Counted from the first letter of the stretch, positions 24,108-33,974 are shown. The stretch is DNA of 64,000 nucleotides from Empedobacter sedimenti (GCF_030005555.1 NZ_JASCQG010000003.1:186001-250000); one strand, 5' to 3'. The notes: generated by a model not told the origin, from the sequence alone. Numbers and translations are program-made.

Positions 24108-25435
24108 TGAAATTTTTTACAAGCATATTTTTTAGCAATCGCTTTTTTTATGTCGGTTTATTCATTGCATTTTGCTTTGTAATAGGATTTTTTATGCAAC
24201 CTATTCTCTATGTTGCAAAACTCCTATTACTAGCATATATTGTGATAATACTTTTAGATTTTTTCTTGATTTACTTACCAAAAACATCTGTTTTTGTAAC
24301 GAGAAATTATCCTGAACGTTTCTCTAATGGTGACGAAAACAATATGCAACTTTTGGTTGAAAATAAATATCAATTTCCGTTATATATCAGAGTAATTGAT
24401 GAATTTCCGGTTCAATTTCAATTGAGAGAATTACAGTTCAAAAATCATTTTAAATCTTCTCAAAAAAAGAAATATGATTTTGCTGTAAAACCTACAGAAA
24501 GAGGCGCATACAAATTTGGTGACGTCAATATCTTTATCTCCTTTTTTGGTTTAGTTGAACGCAGAATCAAACAAATCAATAGATTAGAAATCGCTTGTTA
24601 TCCGTCTTATTTACAACTCAAACAATTTCAGTTGTATTCTACAGCGCAACATCAAAATCAATTTGGGATGAAACGTATCCGAAAAATTGGGACCAATACG
24701 GAATTCGAAAACATCAAAAACTATACTATTGGTGACGAATATCGATTAATCAATTGGAAAGCAACAGCGAAAGCCAATCGCTTAATGGTCAATCAATTTC
24801 AGGAAGAAAAATCTCAACCCGTTTATTCGGTTATTGATTTGGGACGAACAATGCGAATGCCTTTTGATGGTTTAAAACTATTAGATTATTCAATCAATTC
24901 GAGTTTGGTTGTAGCGAATATTTCAATTCAGAAAAATGAAAAAGCAGGATTAATTACCTTCAATAAAACAATTCAAGATCACGTAGTTGCAGACAAAAAA
25001 AATCATCAAATGCAATTGATTTTGGAAAAATTGTATAATGTAGAAACAAATTTCTTAGAAAGTGATTTTGGTAAACTATACGCCTATATCAAACGAAAAT
25101 TAACGCAACGATCTTTACTTTTTATCTATACAAACTTTGAAACAATAGATGGTTTGGAGCGTCAGTTACCTTATCTCAAATTGATCAAAAAATCGCATGT
25201 GGTGGTTTTAATTTTGTTTAAAAATTCTGAATTAAATAAATTAACCAATCAAAAAGCCCAAACAACAACAGATATTTATGATCAAACTATTGCCGAAAAA
25301 TTCAATTTTGATAAAGAACTAATCATTAATCGATTACACCAATTTGGTATTTTGACTATTTATTGTGAGCCAAAAGAATTATCTATTCATTTAATTAATA
25401 AATATTTAGAAATAAAAGCGAGAGGAATTTTTTAA
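24107..25435 (+). CDS. DUF58 (VWA-like) domain protein
   Basis: A 442-residue protein with two N-terminal membrane helices (about 10-32, 34-55), a beta domain, and the DUF58 core. The hallmark IGDEYRLINWKATAK is at about residues 205-220, followed by a VWA-like fold starting VIDLGRTMRM. The MIDAS motif DxSxS reads DLGRT here, so metal binding is uncertain. It is the last gene of the five-gene operon. Expected partner: the MoxR ATPase. Confidence 0.88.
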   Translation: MKFFTSIFFSNRFFYVGLFIAFCFVIGFFMQPILYVAKLLLLAYIVIILLDFFLIYLPKTSVFVTRNYPERFSNGDENNMQLLVENKYQFPLYIRVIDEFPVQFQLRELQFKNHFKSSQKKKYDFAVKPTERGAYKFGDVNIFISFFGLVERRIKQINRLEIACYPSYLQLKQFQLYSTAQHQNQFGMKRIRKIGTNTEFENIKNYTIGDEYRLINWKATAKANRLMVNQFQEEKSQPVYSVIDLGRTMRMPFDGLKLLDYSINSSLVVANISIQKNEKAGLITFNKTIQDHVVADKKNHQMQLILEKLYNVETNFLESDFGKLYAYIKRKLTQRSLLFIYTNFETIDGLERQLPYLKLIKKSHVVVLILFKNSELNKLTNQKAQTTTDIYDQTIAEKFNFDKELIINRLHQFGILTIYCEPKELSIHLINKYLEIKARGIF

Positions 25436-25510
25436 TTTTTAGAAAATTTTAACCATTCACTTTCAAAAAAAGTATAATTATTGAGTATTTTGGAAAAAAC
25501 GAAACCACTC

Positions 25511-26125
25511 ATGAAAAAAATTATTCAACTGTTTTGTATTTTACTTACAACAGTTCTTTTTGCTCAAACAAACTTTACTGAACCAACAGCCACAAAAAAA
25601 CGTACAATTGTTTTGGATGCTGGACATGGTGGGGCAGATACAGGTGTAAAGAAAGATGAATTTCAGGAAAAAGATATTGTTTTAAAAATTGCAAACACTA
25701 TAAAAGAACGTAATCCATATCAGGATATTGATTTTGTTTTTTTACGCACTGGTGATGAGCAAATTATCAATACAAATCGTGCAAAATTGATTAATGAAAT
25801 AAAACCTGATTTGGTATTATCGTTACATGCAAATTATGATGTAAAAGATTCTAAAAAAGGAACTGAAATACATGTTTCTCCAATGAATCCATTTTTTGAG
25901 CAAGCAAAAACTTTAGGAGTAGAAATTGGAAAAAACGTAAGCTCATTAGGTTTTGATAATTTAGGAATAATTGAAACAAATTCTAAAGTATTAAGAGATG
26001 CTCAAGCTCCTACAATTATGATTGAAATTGGTTATTTGACGAATGATCATGATCGAAAATATCTAACCAACGAAGCGAATTATGCTAAAATAGCTGATAA
26101 AATATTAGAGGTTTTAAAAAAATAA
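25511..26125 (+). CDS. N-acetylmuramoyl-L-alanine amidase (Amidase_3)
   Basis: A 204-residue periplasmic zinc hydrolase that cuts the amide between MurNAc and the stem peptide. The start is the ATG at 25511 (MKKIIQLF), which gives a clean signal peptide; an upstream TTG start is unlikely. Zinc and catalytic residues are His39 (DAGHGG), Glu53, His106 (SLHAN) and Glu172 (IEIGYL). No LysM, SPOR or AMIN domain is present. A second, similar amidase lies 2.6 kb downstream beyond the barrel gene. Confidence 0.92.
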   Translation: MKKIIQLFCILLTTVLFAQTNFTEPTATKKRTIVLDAGHGGADTGVKKDEFQEKDIVLKIANTIKERNPYQDIDFVFLRTGDEQIINTNRAKLINEIKPDLVLSLHANYDVKDSKKGTEIHVSPMNPFFEQAKTLGVEIGKNVSSLGFDNLGIIETNSKVLRDAQAPTIMIEIGYLTNDHDRKYLTNEANYAKIADKILEVLKK

Positions 26126-26126
26126 A

Positions 26127-26162
26127 AAAAAGGGTTAAACTAAATTTAGTTTAACCCTTTTT
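26127..26162. terminator. Bidirectional terminator, amidase / outer-membrane barrel
   Basis: A perfect 32-base palindrome (26129-26160) with arms AAAGGGTTAAACTAAA, flanked by A- and T-runs, between convergent genes. Confidence 0.88.
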
Positions 26163-26175
26163 GATAATGAATTAT

Positions 26176-28572
26176 TTAATTTCCTCCACTCCTATTCGCT
26201 TCTTCAGCATTAGAAGTTTGACGCTTATTTACACTAATTTTTGAGTTTCCGAATTTGTACGAAACCGAAAAACGTATCGATTGCGAATCGTAATATTGTT
26301 TAAATGATTGTGGAATATTTTGAACGTTTGTAGTAATAGTACTCATATCTGTTTTGAAAATATCATACGCCATCAACGATAAAGTCAGCTTCTTATCTAA
26401 TACTAAATACTTAAAACCAATATCCAATGAAGAACTTGAAGTATAATTAAACTCTCTGTTTTTCCCTTTTGGCGCATAATAATAATTTACCTGAGCTGTA
26501 AGTGTTTTCTTCGTGTTTAAATTTAAATTATTATAGACTGAAAAATTTGATCCATTACCTGTATATTCTTTATCTAAAACATCAATTTCATTGATTGATT
26601 TATTATAGCTCAAACTAAATTCTAAGTTAGATTCCCTCCATTTTGTTGGTTTTACTGTAGATGACAAAACGATTCCATAAGAAGACATTTTAAAATAGTT
26701 TAACCTTTTAAATACTTGATTTTGTGTCAACTCTCCATCCAATTCTTCTTCGCCGTGAAAGGCTATTTGCCCAAAACCATCTTGCATATTTTGATAATAA
26801 ACCTTTGCTTGAATATAATCTTTGAAACCATAACTTAACTCAACATTATACACAAAAGATGGTTGAATAAAAGGATTTCCTTCTGTATAAGAAATTGGAT
26901 TACTGTACCATTTATTAGGATTCAATTCCCAAAATGAAGGACGTTGAATTCGTCTGCCAAAATTAAGATTAAACGAATGATTTTCTTTCGGTTGATATTG
27001 GACATAAAATGTCGGAAATAGCTTGAAATATTCTTTCTCTGTAACCGAATTTGTAGTTAATGAATTTGCTTTAGACTGTGTGTATTCTCCTCTTAATCCA
27101 ATTTTAGTAGACCATTTATCGGATAGCTTTCGTTGATAAGAAACATACAAACTTTCTACATTTTCGGTATATTTAAAGTGGTCGTCTTGCGTCATTAAAT
27201 CAACATTAGTTGCAAGATCTGTAAAATTTGAATTTAATTGATAATCTGATTTAGTAGAACTTACTTTTGATCCAAACTCCCACGTTCCTTTCTTAAACGG
27301 AAAATAAAAATCTACTTTACCAGAAGCATTTTCAATATCCTTATTATTTAGATTATTAGCTAAAATTGTTTTACGATCTTTATTAAAATACATATCCGAA
27401 ATAAAATCATTTCCATTATTTCCTTTGTTAGACATATAATCTAAGTCTACCGAAAACTTTTTACCAACAGAATCAAACTTGTGATTATAGTTAACATTCA
27501 TATTGTAATAATCGCCATCTCCTTTTACACGAGAATTAGTCGAAAAATCTTTTACAATTTGCCCATTTTGATTACTAATTGTTCTTGTTTTTTCTCTACT
27601 TCCATTATAATTGTGTCCTCCATTAAATTGAATACCAATTGTATTATAATCATTTATCTTGTAACTTAAAGTAGTTAAAGCAGATAAGCCACGATATATT
27701 TTTTTATTACTCATCTTCTGACTCCAATGCTCTGAAGGATAATAATAATTCATATCATTTGTATAAATATTACTTCCTGTATAATGAGATAAATCTACCA
27801 AAGCAGAAAACTTATCTTTAGAGTAAGAAAAATTAATACCATTATTCAATTGTCCATAAAAACCTTGAGTATAAGAACTTCTTAAGGTTGTACTCCAAGC
27901 ATTTTCTTTAGCTTCTTTTAATACGATATTGATTAAACCACTATTTCCTTCTGCCTCATACTTTGCAGGAGGATTAGTAATCACTTCAATTTTTTTAATA
28001 TTAGCAGACGGAATACTTTTTAAATAATTGGTTAAATCTTCTCCACTCATCTGAACAATTCTATCGTTTATCAAAACATTGACACTATTTTTTCCAACAA
28101 TAGAGATTTGATCGTTCTTTATCTTTACAGAAGGTGTATTTTTTAACGCTTCCAATGCATCACCACCGATTGCTGCAATGGAATTTTCGACATTAAAAAC
28201 TAAGCGATCTATTTGTCTTTCGTATGTTTTTGCTTTTCCTTGTACTACAACTTCTTTCAAATTCTGTTGTTGACTTACAATTTTCAAAACTCCCAAATCC
28301 AAATTATTATCAACAGAAATTTTACGTTGCTCTAATAATTTTCCCATCTCTTCAATTAGTAATTCAAAATCACCATGAGTAGAATTCAAAGTAAAAGTTC
28401 CATCCGAATTTGTTGAATAAGAATCAATAATAGTATCATTCTGAATAATTGTAACATCTAAAAATTCTACAGCCTGATTATCTTGATTGACAATTTTTCC
28501 TATTATAGAATATTGAGCTGACAAAAAACTTTGAAGAATAAATAATGTAATAATAGTTGCGTAAAGTCTCAT
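26176..28572 (-). CDS. Outer-membrane beta-barrel family protein (TonB-receptor-like)
   Basis: A 798-residue outer-membrane protein. Order: signal peptide (1-19), a carboxypeptidase-regulatory-like beta domain (about 22-100: GKIVNQDNQAVEFLDVTI), a plug-like region (about 105-215 with LEALKNTPSVKI, VLINDRIVQMSGEDL, IEVITNPPAKYEAEG) and a C-terminal barrel (OMP_b-brl_3 type) ending YKFGN plus a Ser/Asn-rich tail. Such proteins resemble TonB-dependent receptors, but the substrate is unknown. It is flanked by two amidase genes transcribed in the opposite direction. Confidence 0.85.
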   Translation of the reverse strand: MRLYATIITLFILQSFLSAQYSIIGKIVNQDNQAVEFLDVTIIQNDTIIDSYSTNSDGTFTLNSTHGDFELLIEEMGKLLEQRKISVDNNLDLGVLKIVSQQQNLKEVVVQGKAKTYERQIDRLVFNVENSIAAIGGDALEALKNTPSVKIKNDQISIVGKNSVNVLINDRIVQMSGEDLTNYLKSIPSANIKKIEVITNPPAKYEAEGNSGLINIVLKEAKENAWSTTLRSSYTQGFYGQLNNGINFSYSKDKFSALVDLSHYTGSNIYTNDMNYYYPSEHWSQKMSNKKIYRGLSALTTLSYKINDYNTIGIQFNGGHNYNGSREKTRTISNQNGQIVKDFSTNSRVKGDGDYYNMNVNYNHKFDSVGKKFSVDLDYMSNKGNNGNDFISDMYFNKDRKTILANNLNNKDIENASGKVDFYFPFKKGTWEFGSKVSSTKSDYQLNSNFTDLATNVDLMTQDDHFKYTENVESLYVSYQRKLSDKWSTKIGLRGEYTQSKANSLTTNSVTEKEYFKLFPTFYVQYQPKENHSFNLNFGRRIQRPSFWELNPNKWYSNPISYTEGNPFIQPSFVYNVELSYGFKDYIQAKVYYQNMQDGFGQIAFHGEEELDGELTQNQVFKRLNYFKMSSYGIVLSSTVKPTKWRESNLEFSLSYNKSINEIDVLDKEYTGNGSNFSVYNNLNLNTKKTLTAQVNYYYAPKGKNREFNYTSSSSLDIGFKYLVLDKKLTLSLMAYDIFKTDMSTITTNVQNIPQSFKQYYDSQSIRFSVSYKFGNSKISVNKRQTSNAEEANRSGGN

Positions 28573-28731
28573 TTGTGTTAATTCGTTTATATTAGAGACG
28601 CATCGACATTAGAAATGTTACATTGTATTAATGAAAAAAAAACTTAAAAGAACCTTGTTAATTAAATCATAAATAAGAAAATCTATATACAATCCTGATT
28701 TATTATTGCGTTATTAGTTAAAATTAACAAT

Positions 28732-29343
28732 ATGAAAAAAAGTATTTATTTCGTTGCTATAGCAGCTTTTGGATTATTTTCAACAAATGTTATGGCGCAA
28801 AATTCTACCAAAACATTTGTAATAGATGCTGGACATGGCGGCTTTGATAAAGGTTCAAACAATGGAAATATTGTAGAAAGTGAATATTCTTTAGAGTTAG
28901 CTCAAAAAATTCAGCAATTAGCTAAAAAGAAAAATATCAATGTTATTTTGATAAGAGATGGAAATGATCATTTAGATTTACAAACTCGTGTTGATAAAAT
29001 GCATGAATTGAATCCTGAATTAGTTATCTCTTTGCATTTGAATAGCTCTGCGAATAAGGAACTAAAAGGATCTGAAGTTTTTATCAATAAAGATAATACT
29101 GATGCTCATACAGAGAAAATTGGAGCTGAATTAGCACAATTAGTAAGTATGAATTCTATCGAAAACAGAGGATTGAAAAAAGCTAATTTCAAAATTTTGA
29201 GAGATTCTAAAAAGCCAACTTTTTTAATTGAATTAGGTTTTGCAAGCAATCTTGCAGATGCTGAAACTTTAAAAAGTACTCATCACAAAAATCAATTGGC
29301 AGAAAAAATTGTCCAATTCTTAGAAAATTATCAATCGATATAA
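28732..29343 (+). CDS. Second N-acetylmuramoyl-L-alanine amidase (Amidase_3)
   Basis: A 203-residue exported enzyme with a signal peptide ending VMAQ (residue 23). Zinc and catalytic residues are His35 (DAGHGG), Glu49 or Glu51 (VESEYS), His102 (SLHLN) and Glu167 (IELGF). It resembles the amidase at 25511-26125 in length and architecture, so the two are likely paralogues, though they diverge widely outside the motifs. It probably works in peptidoglycan turnover or cell separation. Confidence 0.92.
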   Translation: MKKSIYFVAIAAFGLFSTNVMAQNSTKTFVIDAGHGGFDKGSNNGNIVESEYSLELAQKIQQLAKKKNINVILIRDGNDHLDLQTRVDKMHELNPELVISLHLNSSANKELKGSEVFINKDNTDAHTEKIGAELAQLVSMNSIENRGLKKANFKILRDSKKPTFLIELGFASNLADAETLKSTHHKNQLAEKIVQFLENYQSI

Positions 29344-29352
29344 TACAGAACA

Positions 29353-29384
29353 AAAAAAGGACTTCAAATTGAAGTCCTTTTTTA
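29353..29384. terminator. Bidirectional terminator, amidase / DsbA-like
   Basis: AAGGACTTCAA / TTGAAGTCCTT stem with flanking A- and T-runs between convergent genes. Confidence 0.85.
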
Positions 29385-29403
29385 TATTTATTTGCAAATT
29401 GCT

Positions 29404-30093
29404 TTAATCACAATTTCCGCCAACATCACAAGAAGCCCCATTTTGAGATTGATCCAAATGATCTTTTTCGTAAGCTTGCGTCAAAGCAGAAACAAAATAC
29501 TCGACTGGTTGAGCACCAGAAAGTGCATATTTACGGTCAATTACGAAAAACGGAACGCCAGAAACACCAATATTACGTGCATCTAAAATATCCGAAGCAA
29601 CTTCAAAAACATTTGCATCAGAATTTAGCATTTCAAGAACTTCGGTTTTATTCAAACCAATATCATCTCCTAATTCAGCTAAAACTTCATAATCAGCCAC
29701 ATTTTCACCTTCTGTAAAATATGCTTTAAATAGTCTTTCCTCTGCTTCTGAACCTTTCCCATTTGCTTGCGCAAAATGAATCAATCGATGTGCATCACCT
29801 GTATTAACAACTTTAGAATTTTGTTGTTGAAAATCAATCCCAACAGCTTTTCCCATTTCAGCTAACTGATTATTCATTGCAGAAACTTGTTCTTCCGAAA
29901 TTCCCTTGGCTTCGATTAAATAATCATTAACAGAAATAATTTCAGTTTTAGATAAATCAGGATTTAACTGAAAACTCTTCCATTCAACTTCAATATTATC
30001 TTTGTAAGGAATTTGCTCTAAGGCTTGTTCAAAATGTTTTTTTCCGATATAACAGAACGGACACATTACATCCGACCATATTTCAATTTTCAT
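29404..30093 (-). CDS. DsbA/FrnE-family thioredoxin-fold oxidoreductase
   Basis: A 229-residue cytoplasmic protein (no signal peptide). The active site CPFC (Cys11, Cys14) lies directly after the first strand (IEIWSDVM). A helical insertion follows, and the cis-Pro region is VSGVPFFVIDRKYALSGAQP (about 185-204). The C-terminus carries two further Cys (CDVGGNC). FrnE-like proteins are dithiol oxidoreductases linked to oxidative stress; the substrate is unknown. It is a single gene convergent with the amidase. Confidence 0.9.
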   Translation of the reverse strand: MKIEIWSDVMCPFCYIGKKHFEQALEQIPYKDNIEVEWKSFQLNPDLSKTEIISVNDYLIEAKGISEEQVSAMNNQLAEMGKAVGIDFQQQNSKVVNTGDAHRLIHFAQANGKGSEAEERLFKAYFTEGENVADYEVLAELGDDIGLNKTEVLEMLNSDANVFEVASDILDARNIGVSGVPFFVIDRKYALSGAQPVEYFVSALTQAYEKDHLDQSQNGASCDVGGNCD

Positions 30094-30230
30094 TGATAGA
30101 AATTTTTGGTGTAAAAGTTTGTAAAAATACGCTTTTTATTTGAATGAATTCGGTTATTTTTCAGTTAATTTAAACTTTAAAAATTATTAACAAAATCTTG
30201 AAAAATAATCAGTCAAAAACGAATTTAAAA

Positions 30231-30261
30231 TTTGTTTAACAAGTGGTTTAAATTACCTTTG
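30231..30261 (+). promoter_or_regulatory. Flavobacterial promoter of purA
   Basis: TTTG (30231-30234), 19 bases, then TACCTTTG (30254-30261) match TTTG-N19-TAnnTTTG exactly. The purA ATG is 65 nt downstream. Confidence 0.75.
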
Positions 30262-30325
30262 CAGTGAACCAAGAAAAGATGAATAGTTTCATTTTTATTC
30301 CAAATCAAATAACGAACAAAACAAT

Positions 30326-31615
30326 ATGTCAACACACGTAGTAGTCGGTCTTCAATGGGGTGACGAGGGAAAAGGAAAAATCACAGATGTTTTAGCTGAA
30401 AAAGCTGATTATGTTGTACGTTACCAAGGTGGTAATAACGCTGGTCATACAGTTTATGTAGGCGATGACAAATTTGTGCTTCACTTATTACCTTCTGGGG
30501 TTTTACAATGTAAAGGAAAGTGTATTATTGCGAATGGTGTCGTAGTAGATCCAAAAGCTTTTTTTACTGAAATAGAAGAATTAGAATCAAAAGGTCAAAC
30601 AACAGATCACGTTTTTATTTCGAAAAGAGCGCACATCATTATGCCTTACCACATCTTATTAGATGAGTATCGTGAGGAATTTGCAGGAAAAGAAGGTCAA
30701 ATTGGAACAACAAAACGCGGAATTGGTCCTTGTTATGAGGATAAAGTAGCTCGTGTTGGTATCCGTGCAATCGATTTATTAAACCCTGAGATTTTAGCAG
30801 AAAAAATCAAAGAAAATTTAGTGGTTAAAAATGCTTTATTCGAAAAATTATTTGATAAAGAGCCATTAAAATTTGAAGATATTTACGAAAAATATTTAGC
30901 TTACGGTGAGCGTTTGAAAGAGCGTATCTTGGATTCTGAATTAGAAATCAATCAAGCAATTGACGAAGGAAAAAATGTATTATTCGAAGGTGCGCAAGCA
31001 TTAATGTTAGACATCGATTTTGGTACATATCCATTCGTTACATCATCTTCTCCTACAACTGGTGGAGTTTGTGTTGGTGCTGGAGTTCCTCCTACAAAAT
31101 TGAAAAATTTAATCGGAGTTTCTAAAGCATATTGTACACGCGTTGGTAATGGTCCTTTCCCTACAGAATTGGACAACGAATTAGGAGAACAAATTCGTCA
31201 AGTTGGTCACGAATTCGGAGCTTCAACAGGTCGTCCACGCCGTACAGGTTGGTTAGATTTAGTTGCTTTGAAACACGCTTGTATGATTAATGGTATTACA
31301 CATTTAGTGATTACTAAATTAGATGTAATGTCAAATATTGATACAGTAAAAGTTTGTACTGGTTACAAAACAGAGGATGGAAAAATCATTGATTACTTTA
31401 CTTCTTCTACAACAAAATTATCACAATACGAAGCGCAATACGACGAATTACCAGGATGGCAAGAAGATATTACAAACGTAAAATCTTTTGATGAGTTACC
31501 GCAAACTGCGCAAGACTACATCCACTATATTGAGAAATACTTAGGAATCGAAGTTTACTTAGTTTCGGTTGGACCAGAGCGTTCTCAAAACATTATTAGA
31601 ACAACTTTATTTTAA
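30326..31615 (+). CDS. purA: Adenylosuccinate synthase
   Basis: Converts IMP and aspartate to adenylosuccinate with GTP, the first committed step to AMP. At 429 residues it is full length. Motifs: GLQWGDEGKGK (8-18, phosphate-binding), GGNNAGHTV (35-43), TTKRGIGPCY, TSSSPTTGG and GRPRRTGW. It is followed by a fructosamine-kinase-like gene and purB, which catalyses the next step. Confidence 0.98.
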   Translation: MSTHVVVGLQWGDEGKGKITDVLAEKADYVVRYQGGNNAGHTVYVGDDKFVLHLLPSGVLQCKGKCIIANGVVVDPKAFFTEIEELESKGQTTDHVFISKRAHIIMPYHILLDEYREEFAGKEGQIGTTKRGIGPCYEDKVARVGIRAIDLLNPEILAEKIKENLVVKNALFEKLFDKEPLKFEDIYEKYLAYGERLKERILDSELEINQAIDEGKNVLFEGAQALMLDIDFGTYPFVTSSSPTTGGVCVGAGVPPTKLKNLIGVSKAYCTRVGNGPFPTELDNELGEQIRQVGHEFGASTGRPRRTGWLDLVALKHACMINGITHLVITKLDVMSNIDTVKVCTGYKTEDGKIIDYFTSSTTKLSQYEAQYDELPGWQEDITNVKSFDELPQTAQDYIHYIEKYLGIEVYLVSVGPERSQNIIRTTLF

Positions 31616-31625
31616 TAAATTTAGC

Positions 31626-31652
31626 TATAGCCTAACGAATTGTTAGGCTATA
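31626..31652 (+). terminator. Hairpin behind purA
   Basis: TATAGCCTAAC (31626-31636) and GTTAGGCTATA (31642-31652) form a perfect 11-bp stem with a 5-nt loop. The following AACTTTG is not a U-run, so termination may be partial. TAACTTTG at 31651-31658 could be the -7 box for the next gene. Confidence 0.55.
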
Positions 31653-31670
31653 ACTTTGTGAGATATTTTT

Positions 31671-32525
31671 ATGAACGAAATTTTAGAACGATTAAAACAA
31701 TTAGACTTAGGTATCGAAACGATTGTTCCTATCAAAGGAGGCGATATAAATGATGCATTTCGACTTGAATCGTTCAATAAAAAATATTTTTTAAAAGTTA
31801 ATTCTGCAAACAATTTCCCTCATCTTTTTAAAAAAGAAGCAAGAGCTTTAGATGCATTAAAAAAAACGAAAACTTTTAATGTACCAAAAGTTATAAACGT
31901 TGGTGAAGCTGGTAATGATTTTCAGTATCTATTATTGGACTGGATCGAAACTTCAAATCCAACTGTTGTCAATTGGGAAAATTTAGGTCGAAATTTAGCT
32001 AAGTTGCATCAAAACACAAATCCTCAATTTGGTTGGCTAGAAGATAATTATATCGCAATAGTACTTCAACCAAATAAATTTGCAGATTCTTGGAGTAGTT
32101 TCTATACAGATAATCGCATCATGCCTATGATGAAATTACTGCAAAACAAACAATTAATTACATCCAAACAAATAAAATCCGCAGAGAATCTTTGTAAACA
32201 ATTAAACGATATTTTTCCCGAAGAAAAACCTGCATTAATACATGGTGATTTTTGGAACGGAAATATTTTAGCCAATAAAAAAGGAGAATTTACTATAATT
32301 GATCCTGCTACTTATTATGGACATCGTGAAATGGATTTAGCAATAGCTAAACTTTTTGGTGGTTTTGATGAAGCTTTTTTTGAAGCTTATCAAGAAAGTT
32401 TTCCATTAGCCCCAAATTGCAACGAACGTCTACCTATTGCTCAATTATTCCCTTTGCTTATACATGCCTATCTTTACGAAGGTTATTATGTGAAAGATGT
32501 GCAAACCATTTTGAAAAAATTTTAA
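31671..32525 (+). CDS. Fructosamine-3-kinase family protein
   Basis: A 284-residue kinase of the FN3K fold, predicted to phosphorylate protein-bound fructosamines or ribulosamines, which destabilises the adduct (deglycation). Features are a Lys in YFLKVN (about 39-44), the catalytic loop HGDFWNGN (about 190-197) and the metal site IDPATYYGHREMDLA, diagnostic for the family. A P-loop Cys reported in some members is not evident. It lies between purA and purB, 21 bases before purB. Confidence 0.9.
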   Translation: MNEILERLKQLDLGIETIVPIKGGDINDAFRLESFNKKYFLKVNSANNFPHLFKKEARALDALKKTKTFNVPKVINVGEAGNDFQYLLLDWIETSNPTVVNWENLGRNLAKLHQNTNPQFGWLEDNYIAIVLQPNKFADSWSSFYTDNRIMPMMKLLQNKQLITSKQIKSAENLCKQLNDIFPEEKPALIHGDFWNGNILANKKGEFTIIDPATYYGHREMDLAIAKLFGGFDEAFFEAYQESFPLAPNCNERLPIAQLFPLLIHAYLYEGYYVKDVQTILKKF

Positions 32526-32546
32526 AAACAAAACAAACAAAATACA

Positions 32547-33974
32547 ATGAACAAGTATCAAAATCCTTTAGAATCGAGATATTGTAGCGACGAAATGCTA
32601 TATATCTTTTCTCCTGAAAAAAAATTCACAACTTGGAGACAACTTTGGATTGCTTTGGCAGAAATAGAAAAGGAACTTGGATTGGATATTACCGACGAAC
32701 AAATTCAAGAGTTAAAAGATAACGCAACCAACATTGATTATGATGTAGCTGCGGCTTACGAAAAGAAATTTCGTCACGATGTAATGGCTCACGTACACGC
32801 ATACGGAGACGTTGCACCAAGCGCAAAAGCGATTATTCACTTAGGAGCCACTTCTGCTTTTGTTGGCGATAACACAGATTTAATTCAGATTCGTGATGGA
32901 TTTCAACATATCAAAGGACAATTAATCAATGTAATTGATGGCTTAGGAAAATTTGCACGTCAATACAAAGATTTACCAACTTTAGGATTTACACATTTCC
33001 AACCAGCACAATTAACAACAGTTGGAAAACGTGCAACACTTTGGTTACAATCTGTTTTATTAGATTTAGAAGAATTAGAATTCAGAATAGATACTTTACG
33101 TTTTCGTGGAGTAAAAGGAACTACTGGTACAGCAGCTTCTTTCAAAGAATTATTTGATGGAGATTACCAAAAAGTAAAAACTTTAGACAAAAAATTATCT
33201 GAACGTTTCGGATTCAAAAATGTATTTGCCGTTTCAGGACAAACTTATGATCGTAAAGTTGATGCACAAGCGTTAGAGTTATTATCAAACATTGCACAAT
33301 CTGCTCATAAGTTTACGAACGACTTACGTTTATTACAAAATTTAAAAGAAATTGAAGAACCTTTTGAAAAAAATCAAATTGGATCTTCTGCAATGGCATA
33401 TAAGCGCAACCCAATGCGTTCTGAGCGTATCGCTTCATTAGCGAAGTACGTAATGTCTTTAGCTTCATCTCCTGCAATGGTAGCGGCAACACAATGGTTC
33501 GAAAGAACGTTAGACGATTCTGCTAACAAACGTTTAGCAATTCCGCAAGCTTTCTTAGCAATTGATGCAATTTTAATCATTTGGAACAATATTTTAGATG
33601 GTTTAGTCGTTTATCCTAAAATCATCGAGAAGCATATCGCGGAAGAATTACCATTTATGGCAACTGAATATATCATTATGGAAGGTGTTAAAAATGGTGG
33701 AGATCGTCAAGAATTACACGAAATTATTCGTACTCATTCTATGGAAGCTGCAAGACAAGTGAAAATGGAAGGAAAAGCAAACGATTTGATAGAGCGTATT
33801 ATTGCTGATGATAACGTGAAGATTGATAAAGAAAAATTAGTCGAATTATTAGATCCGAAAAACTTTACAGGATTTGCTTCTGAACAAACAGAAGAATTCT
33901 TAAAAGATTTAATAGATCCAATTATCGCAGAAAATAAAGAGCTTTTAGGTGCTCATACAGACCTAAAAGTGTAA
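32547..33974 (+). CDS. purB: Adenylosuccinate lyase
   Basis: Cleaves SAICAR and adenylosuccinate, releasing fumarate, in purine synthesis. The 475-residue length is usual for the longer bacterial/eukaryotic-like type. The fumarase/lyase signature GSSAMAYKRNPMRSER is at about residues 276-291. The HFQPAQLTTVGKR segment and the HLGATSAFVGDNTD substrate loop are present. It belongs to the purA-FN3K-purB group. Confidence 0.97.
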   Translation: MNKYQNPLESRYCSDEMLYIFSPEKKFTTWRQLWIALAEIEKELGLDITDEQIQELKDNATNIDYDVAAAYEKKFRHDVMAHVHAYGDVAPSAKAIIHLGATSAFVGDNTDLIQIRDGFQHIKGQLINVIDGLGKFARQYKDLPTLGFTHFQPAQLTTVGKRATLWLQSVLLDLEELEFRIDTLRFRGVKGTTGTAASFKELFDGDYQKVKTLDKKLSERFGFKNVFAVSGQTYDRKVDAQALELLSNIAQSAHKFTNDLRLLQNLKEIEEPFEKNQIGSSAMAYKRNPMRSERIASLAKYVMSLASSPAMVAATQWFERTLDDSANKRLAIPQAFLAIDAILIIWNNILDGLVVYPKIIEKHIAEELPFMATEYIIMEGVKNGGDRQELHEIIRTHSMEAARQVKMEGKANDLIERIIADDNVKIDKEKLVELLDPKNFTGFASEQTEEFLKDLIDPIIAENKELLGAHTDLKV

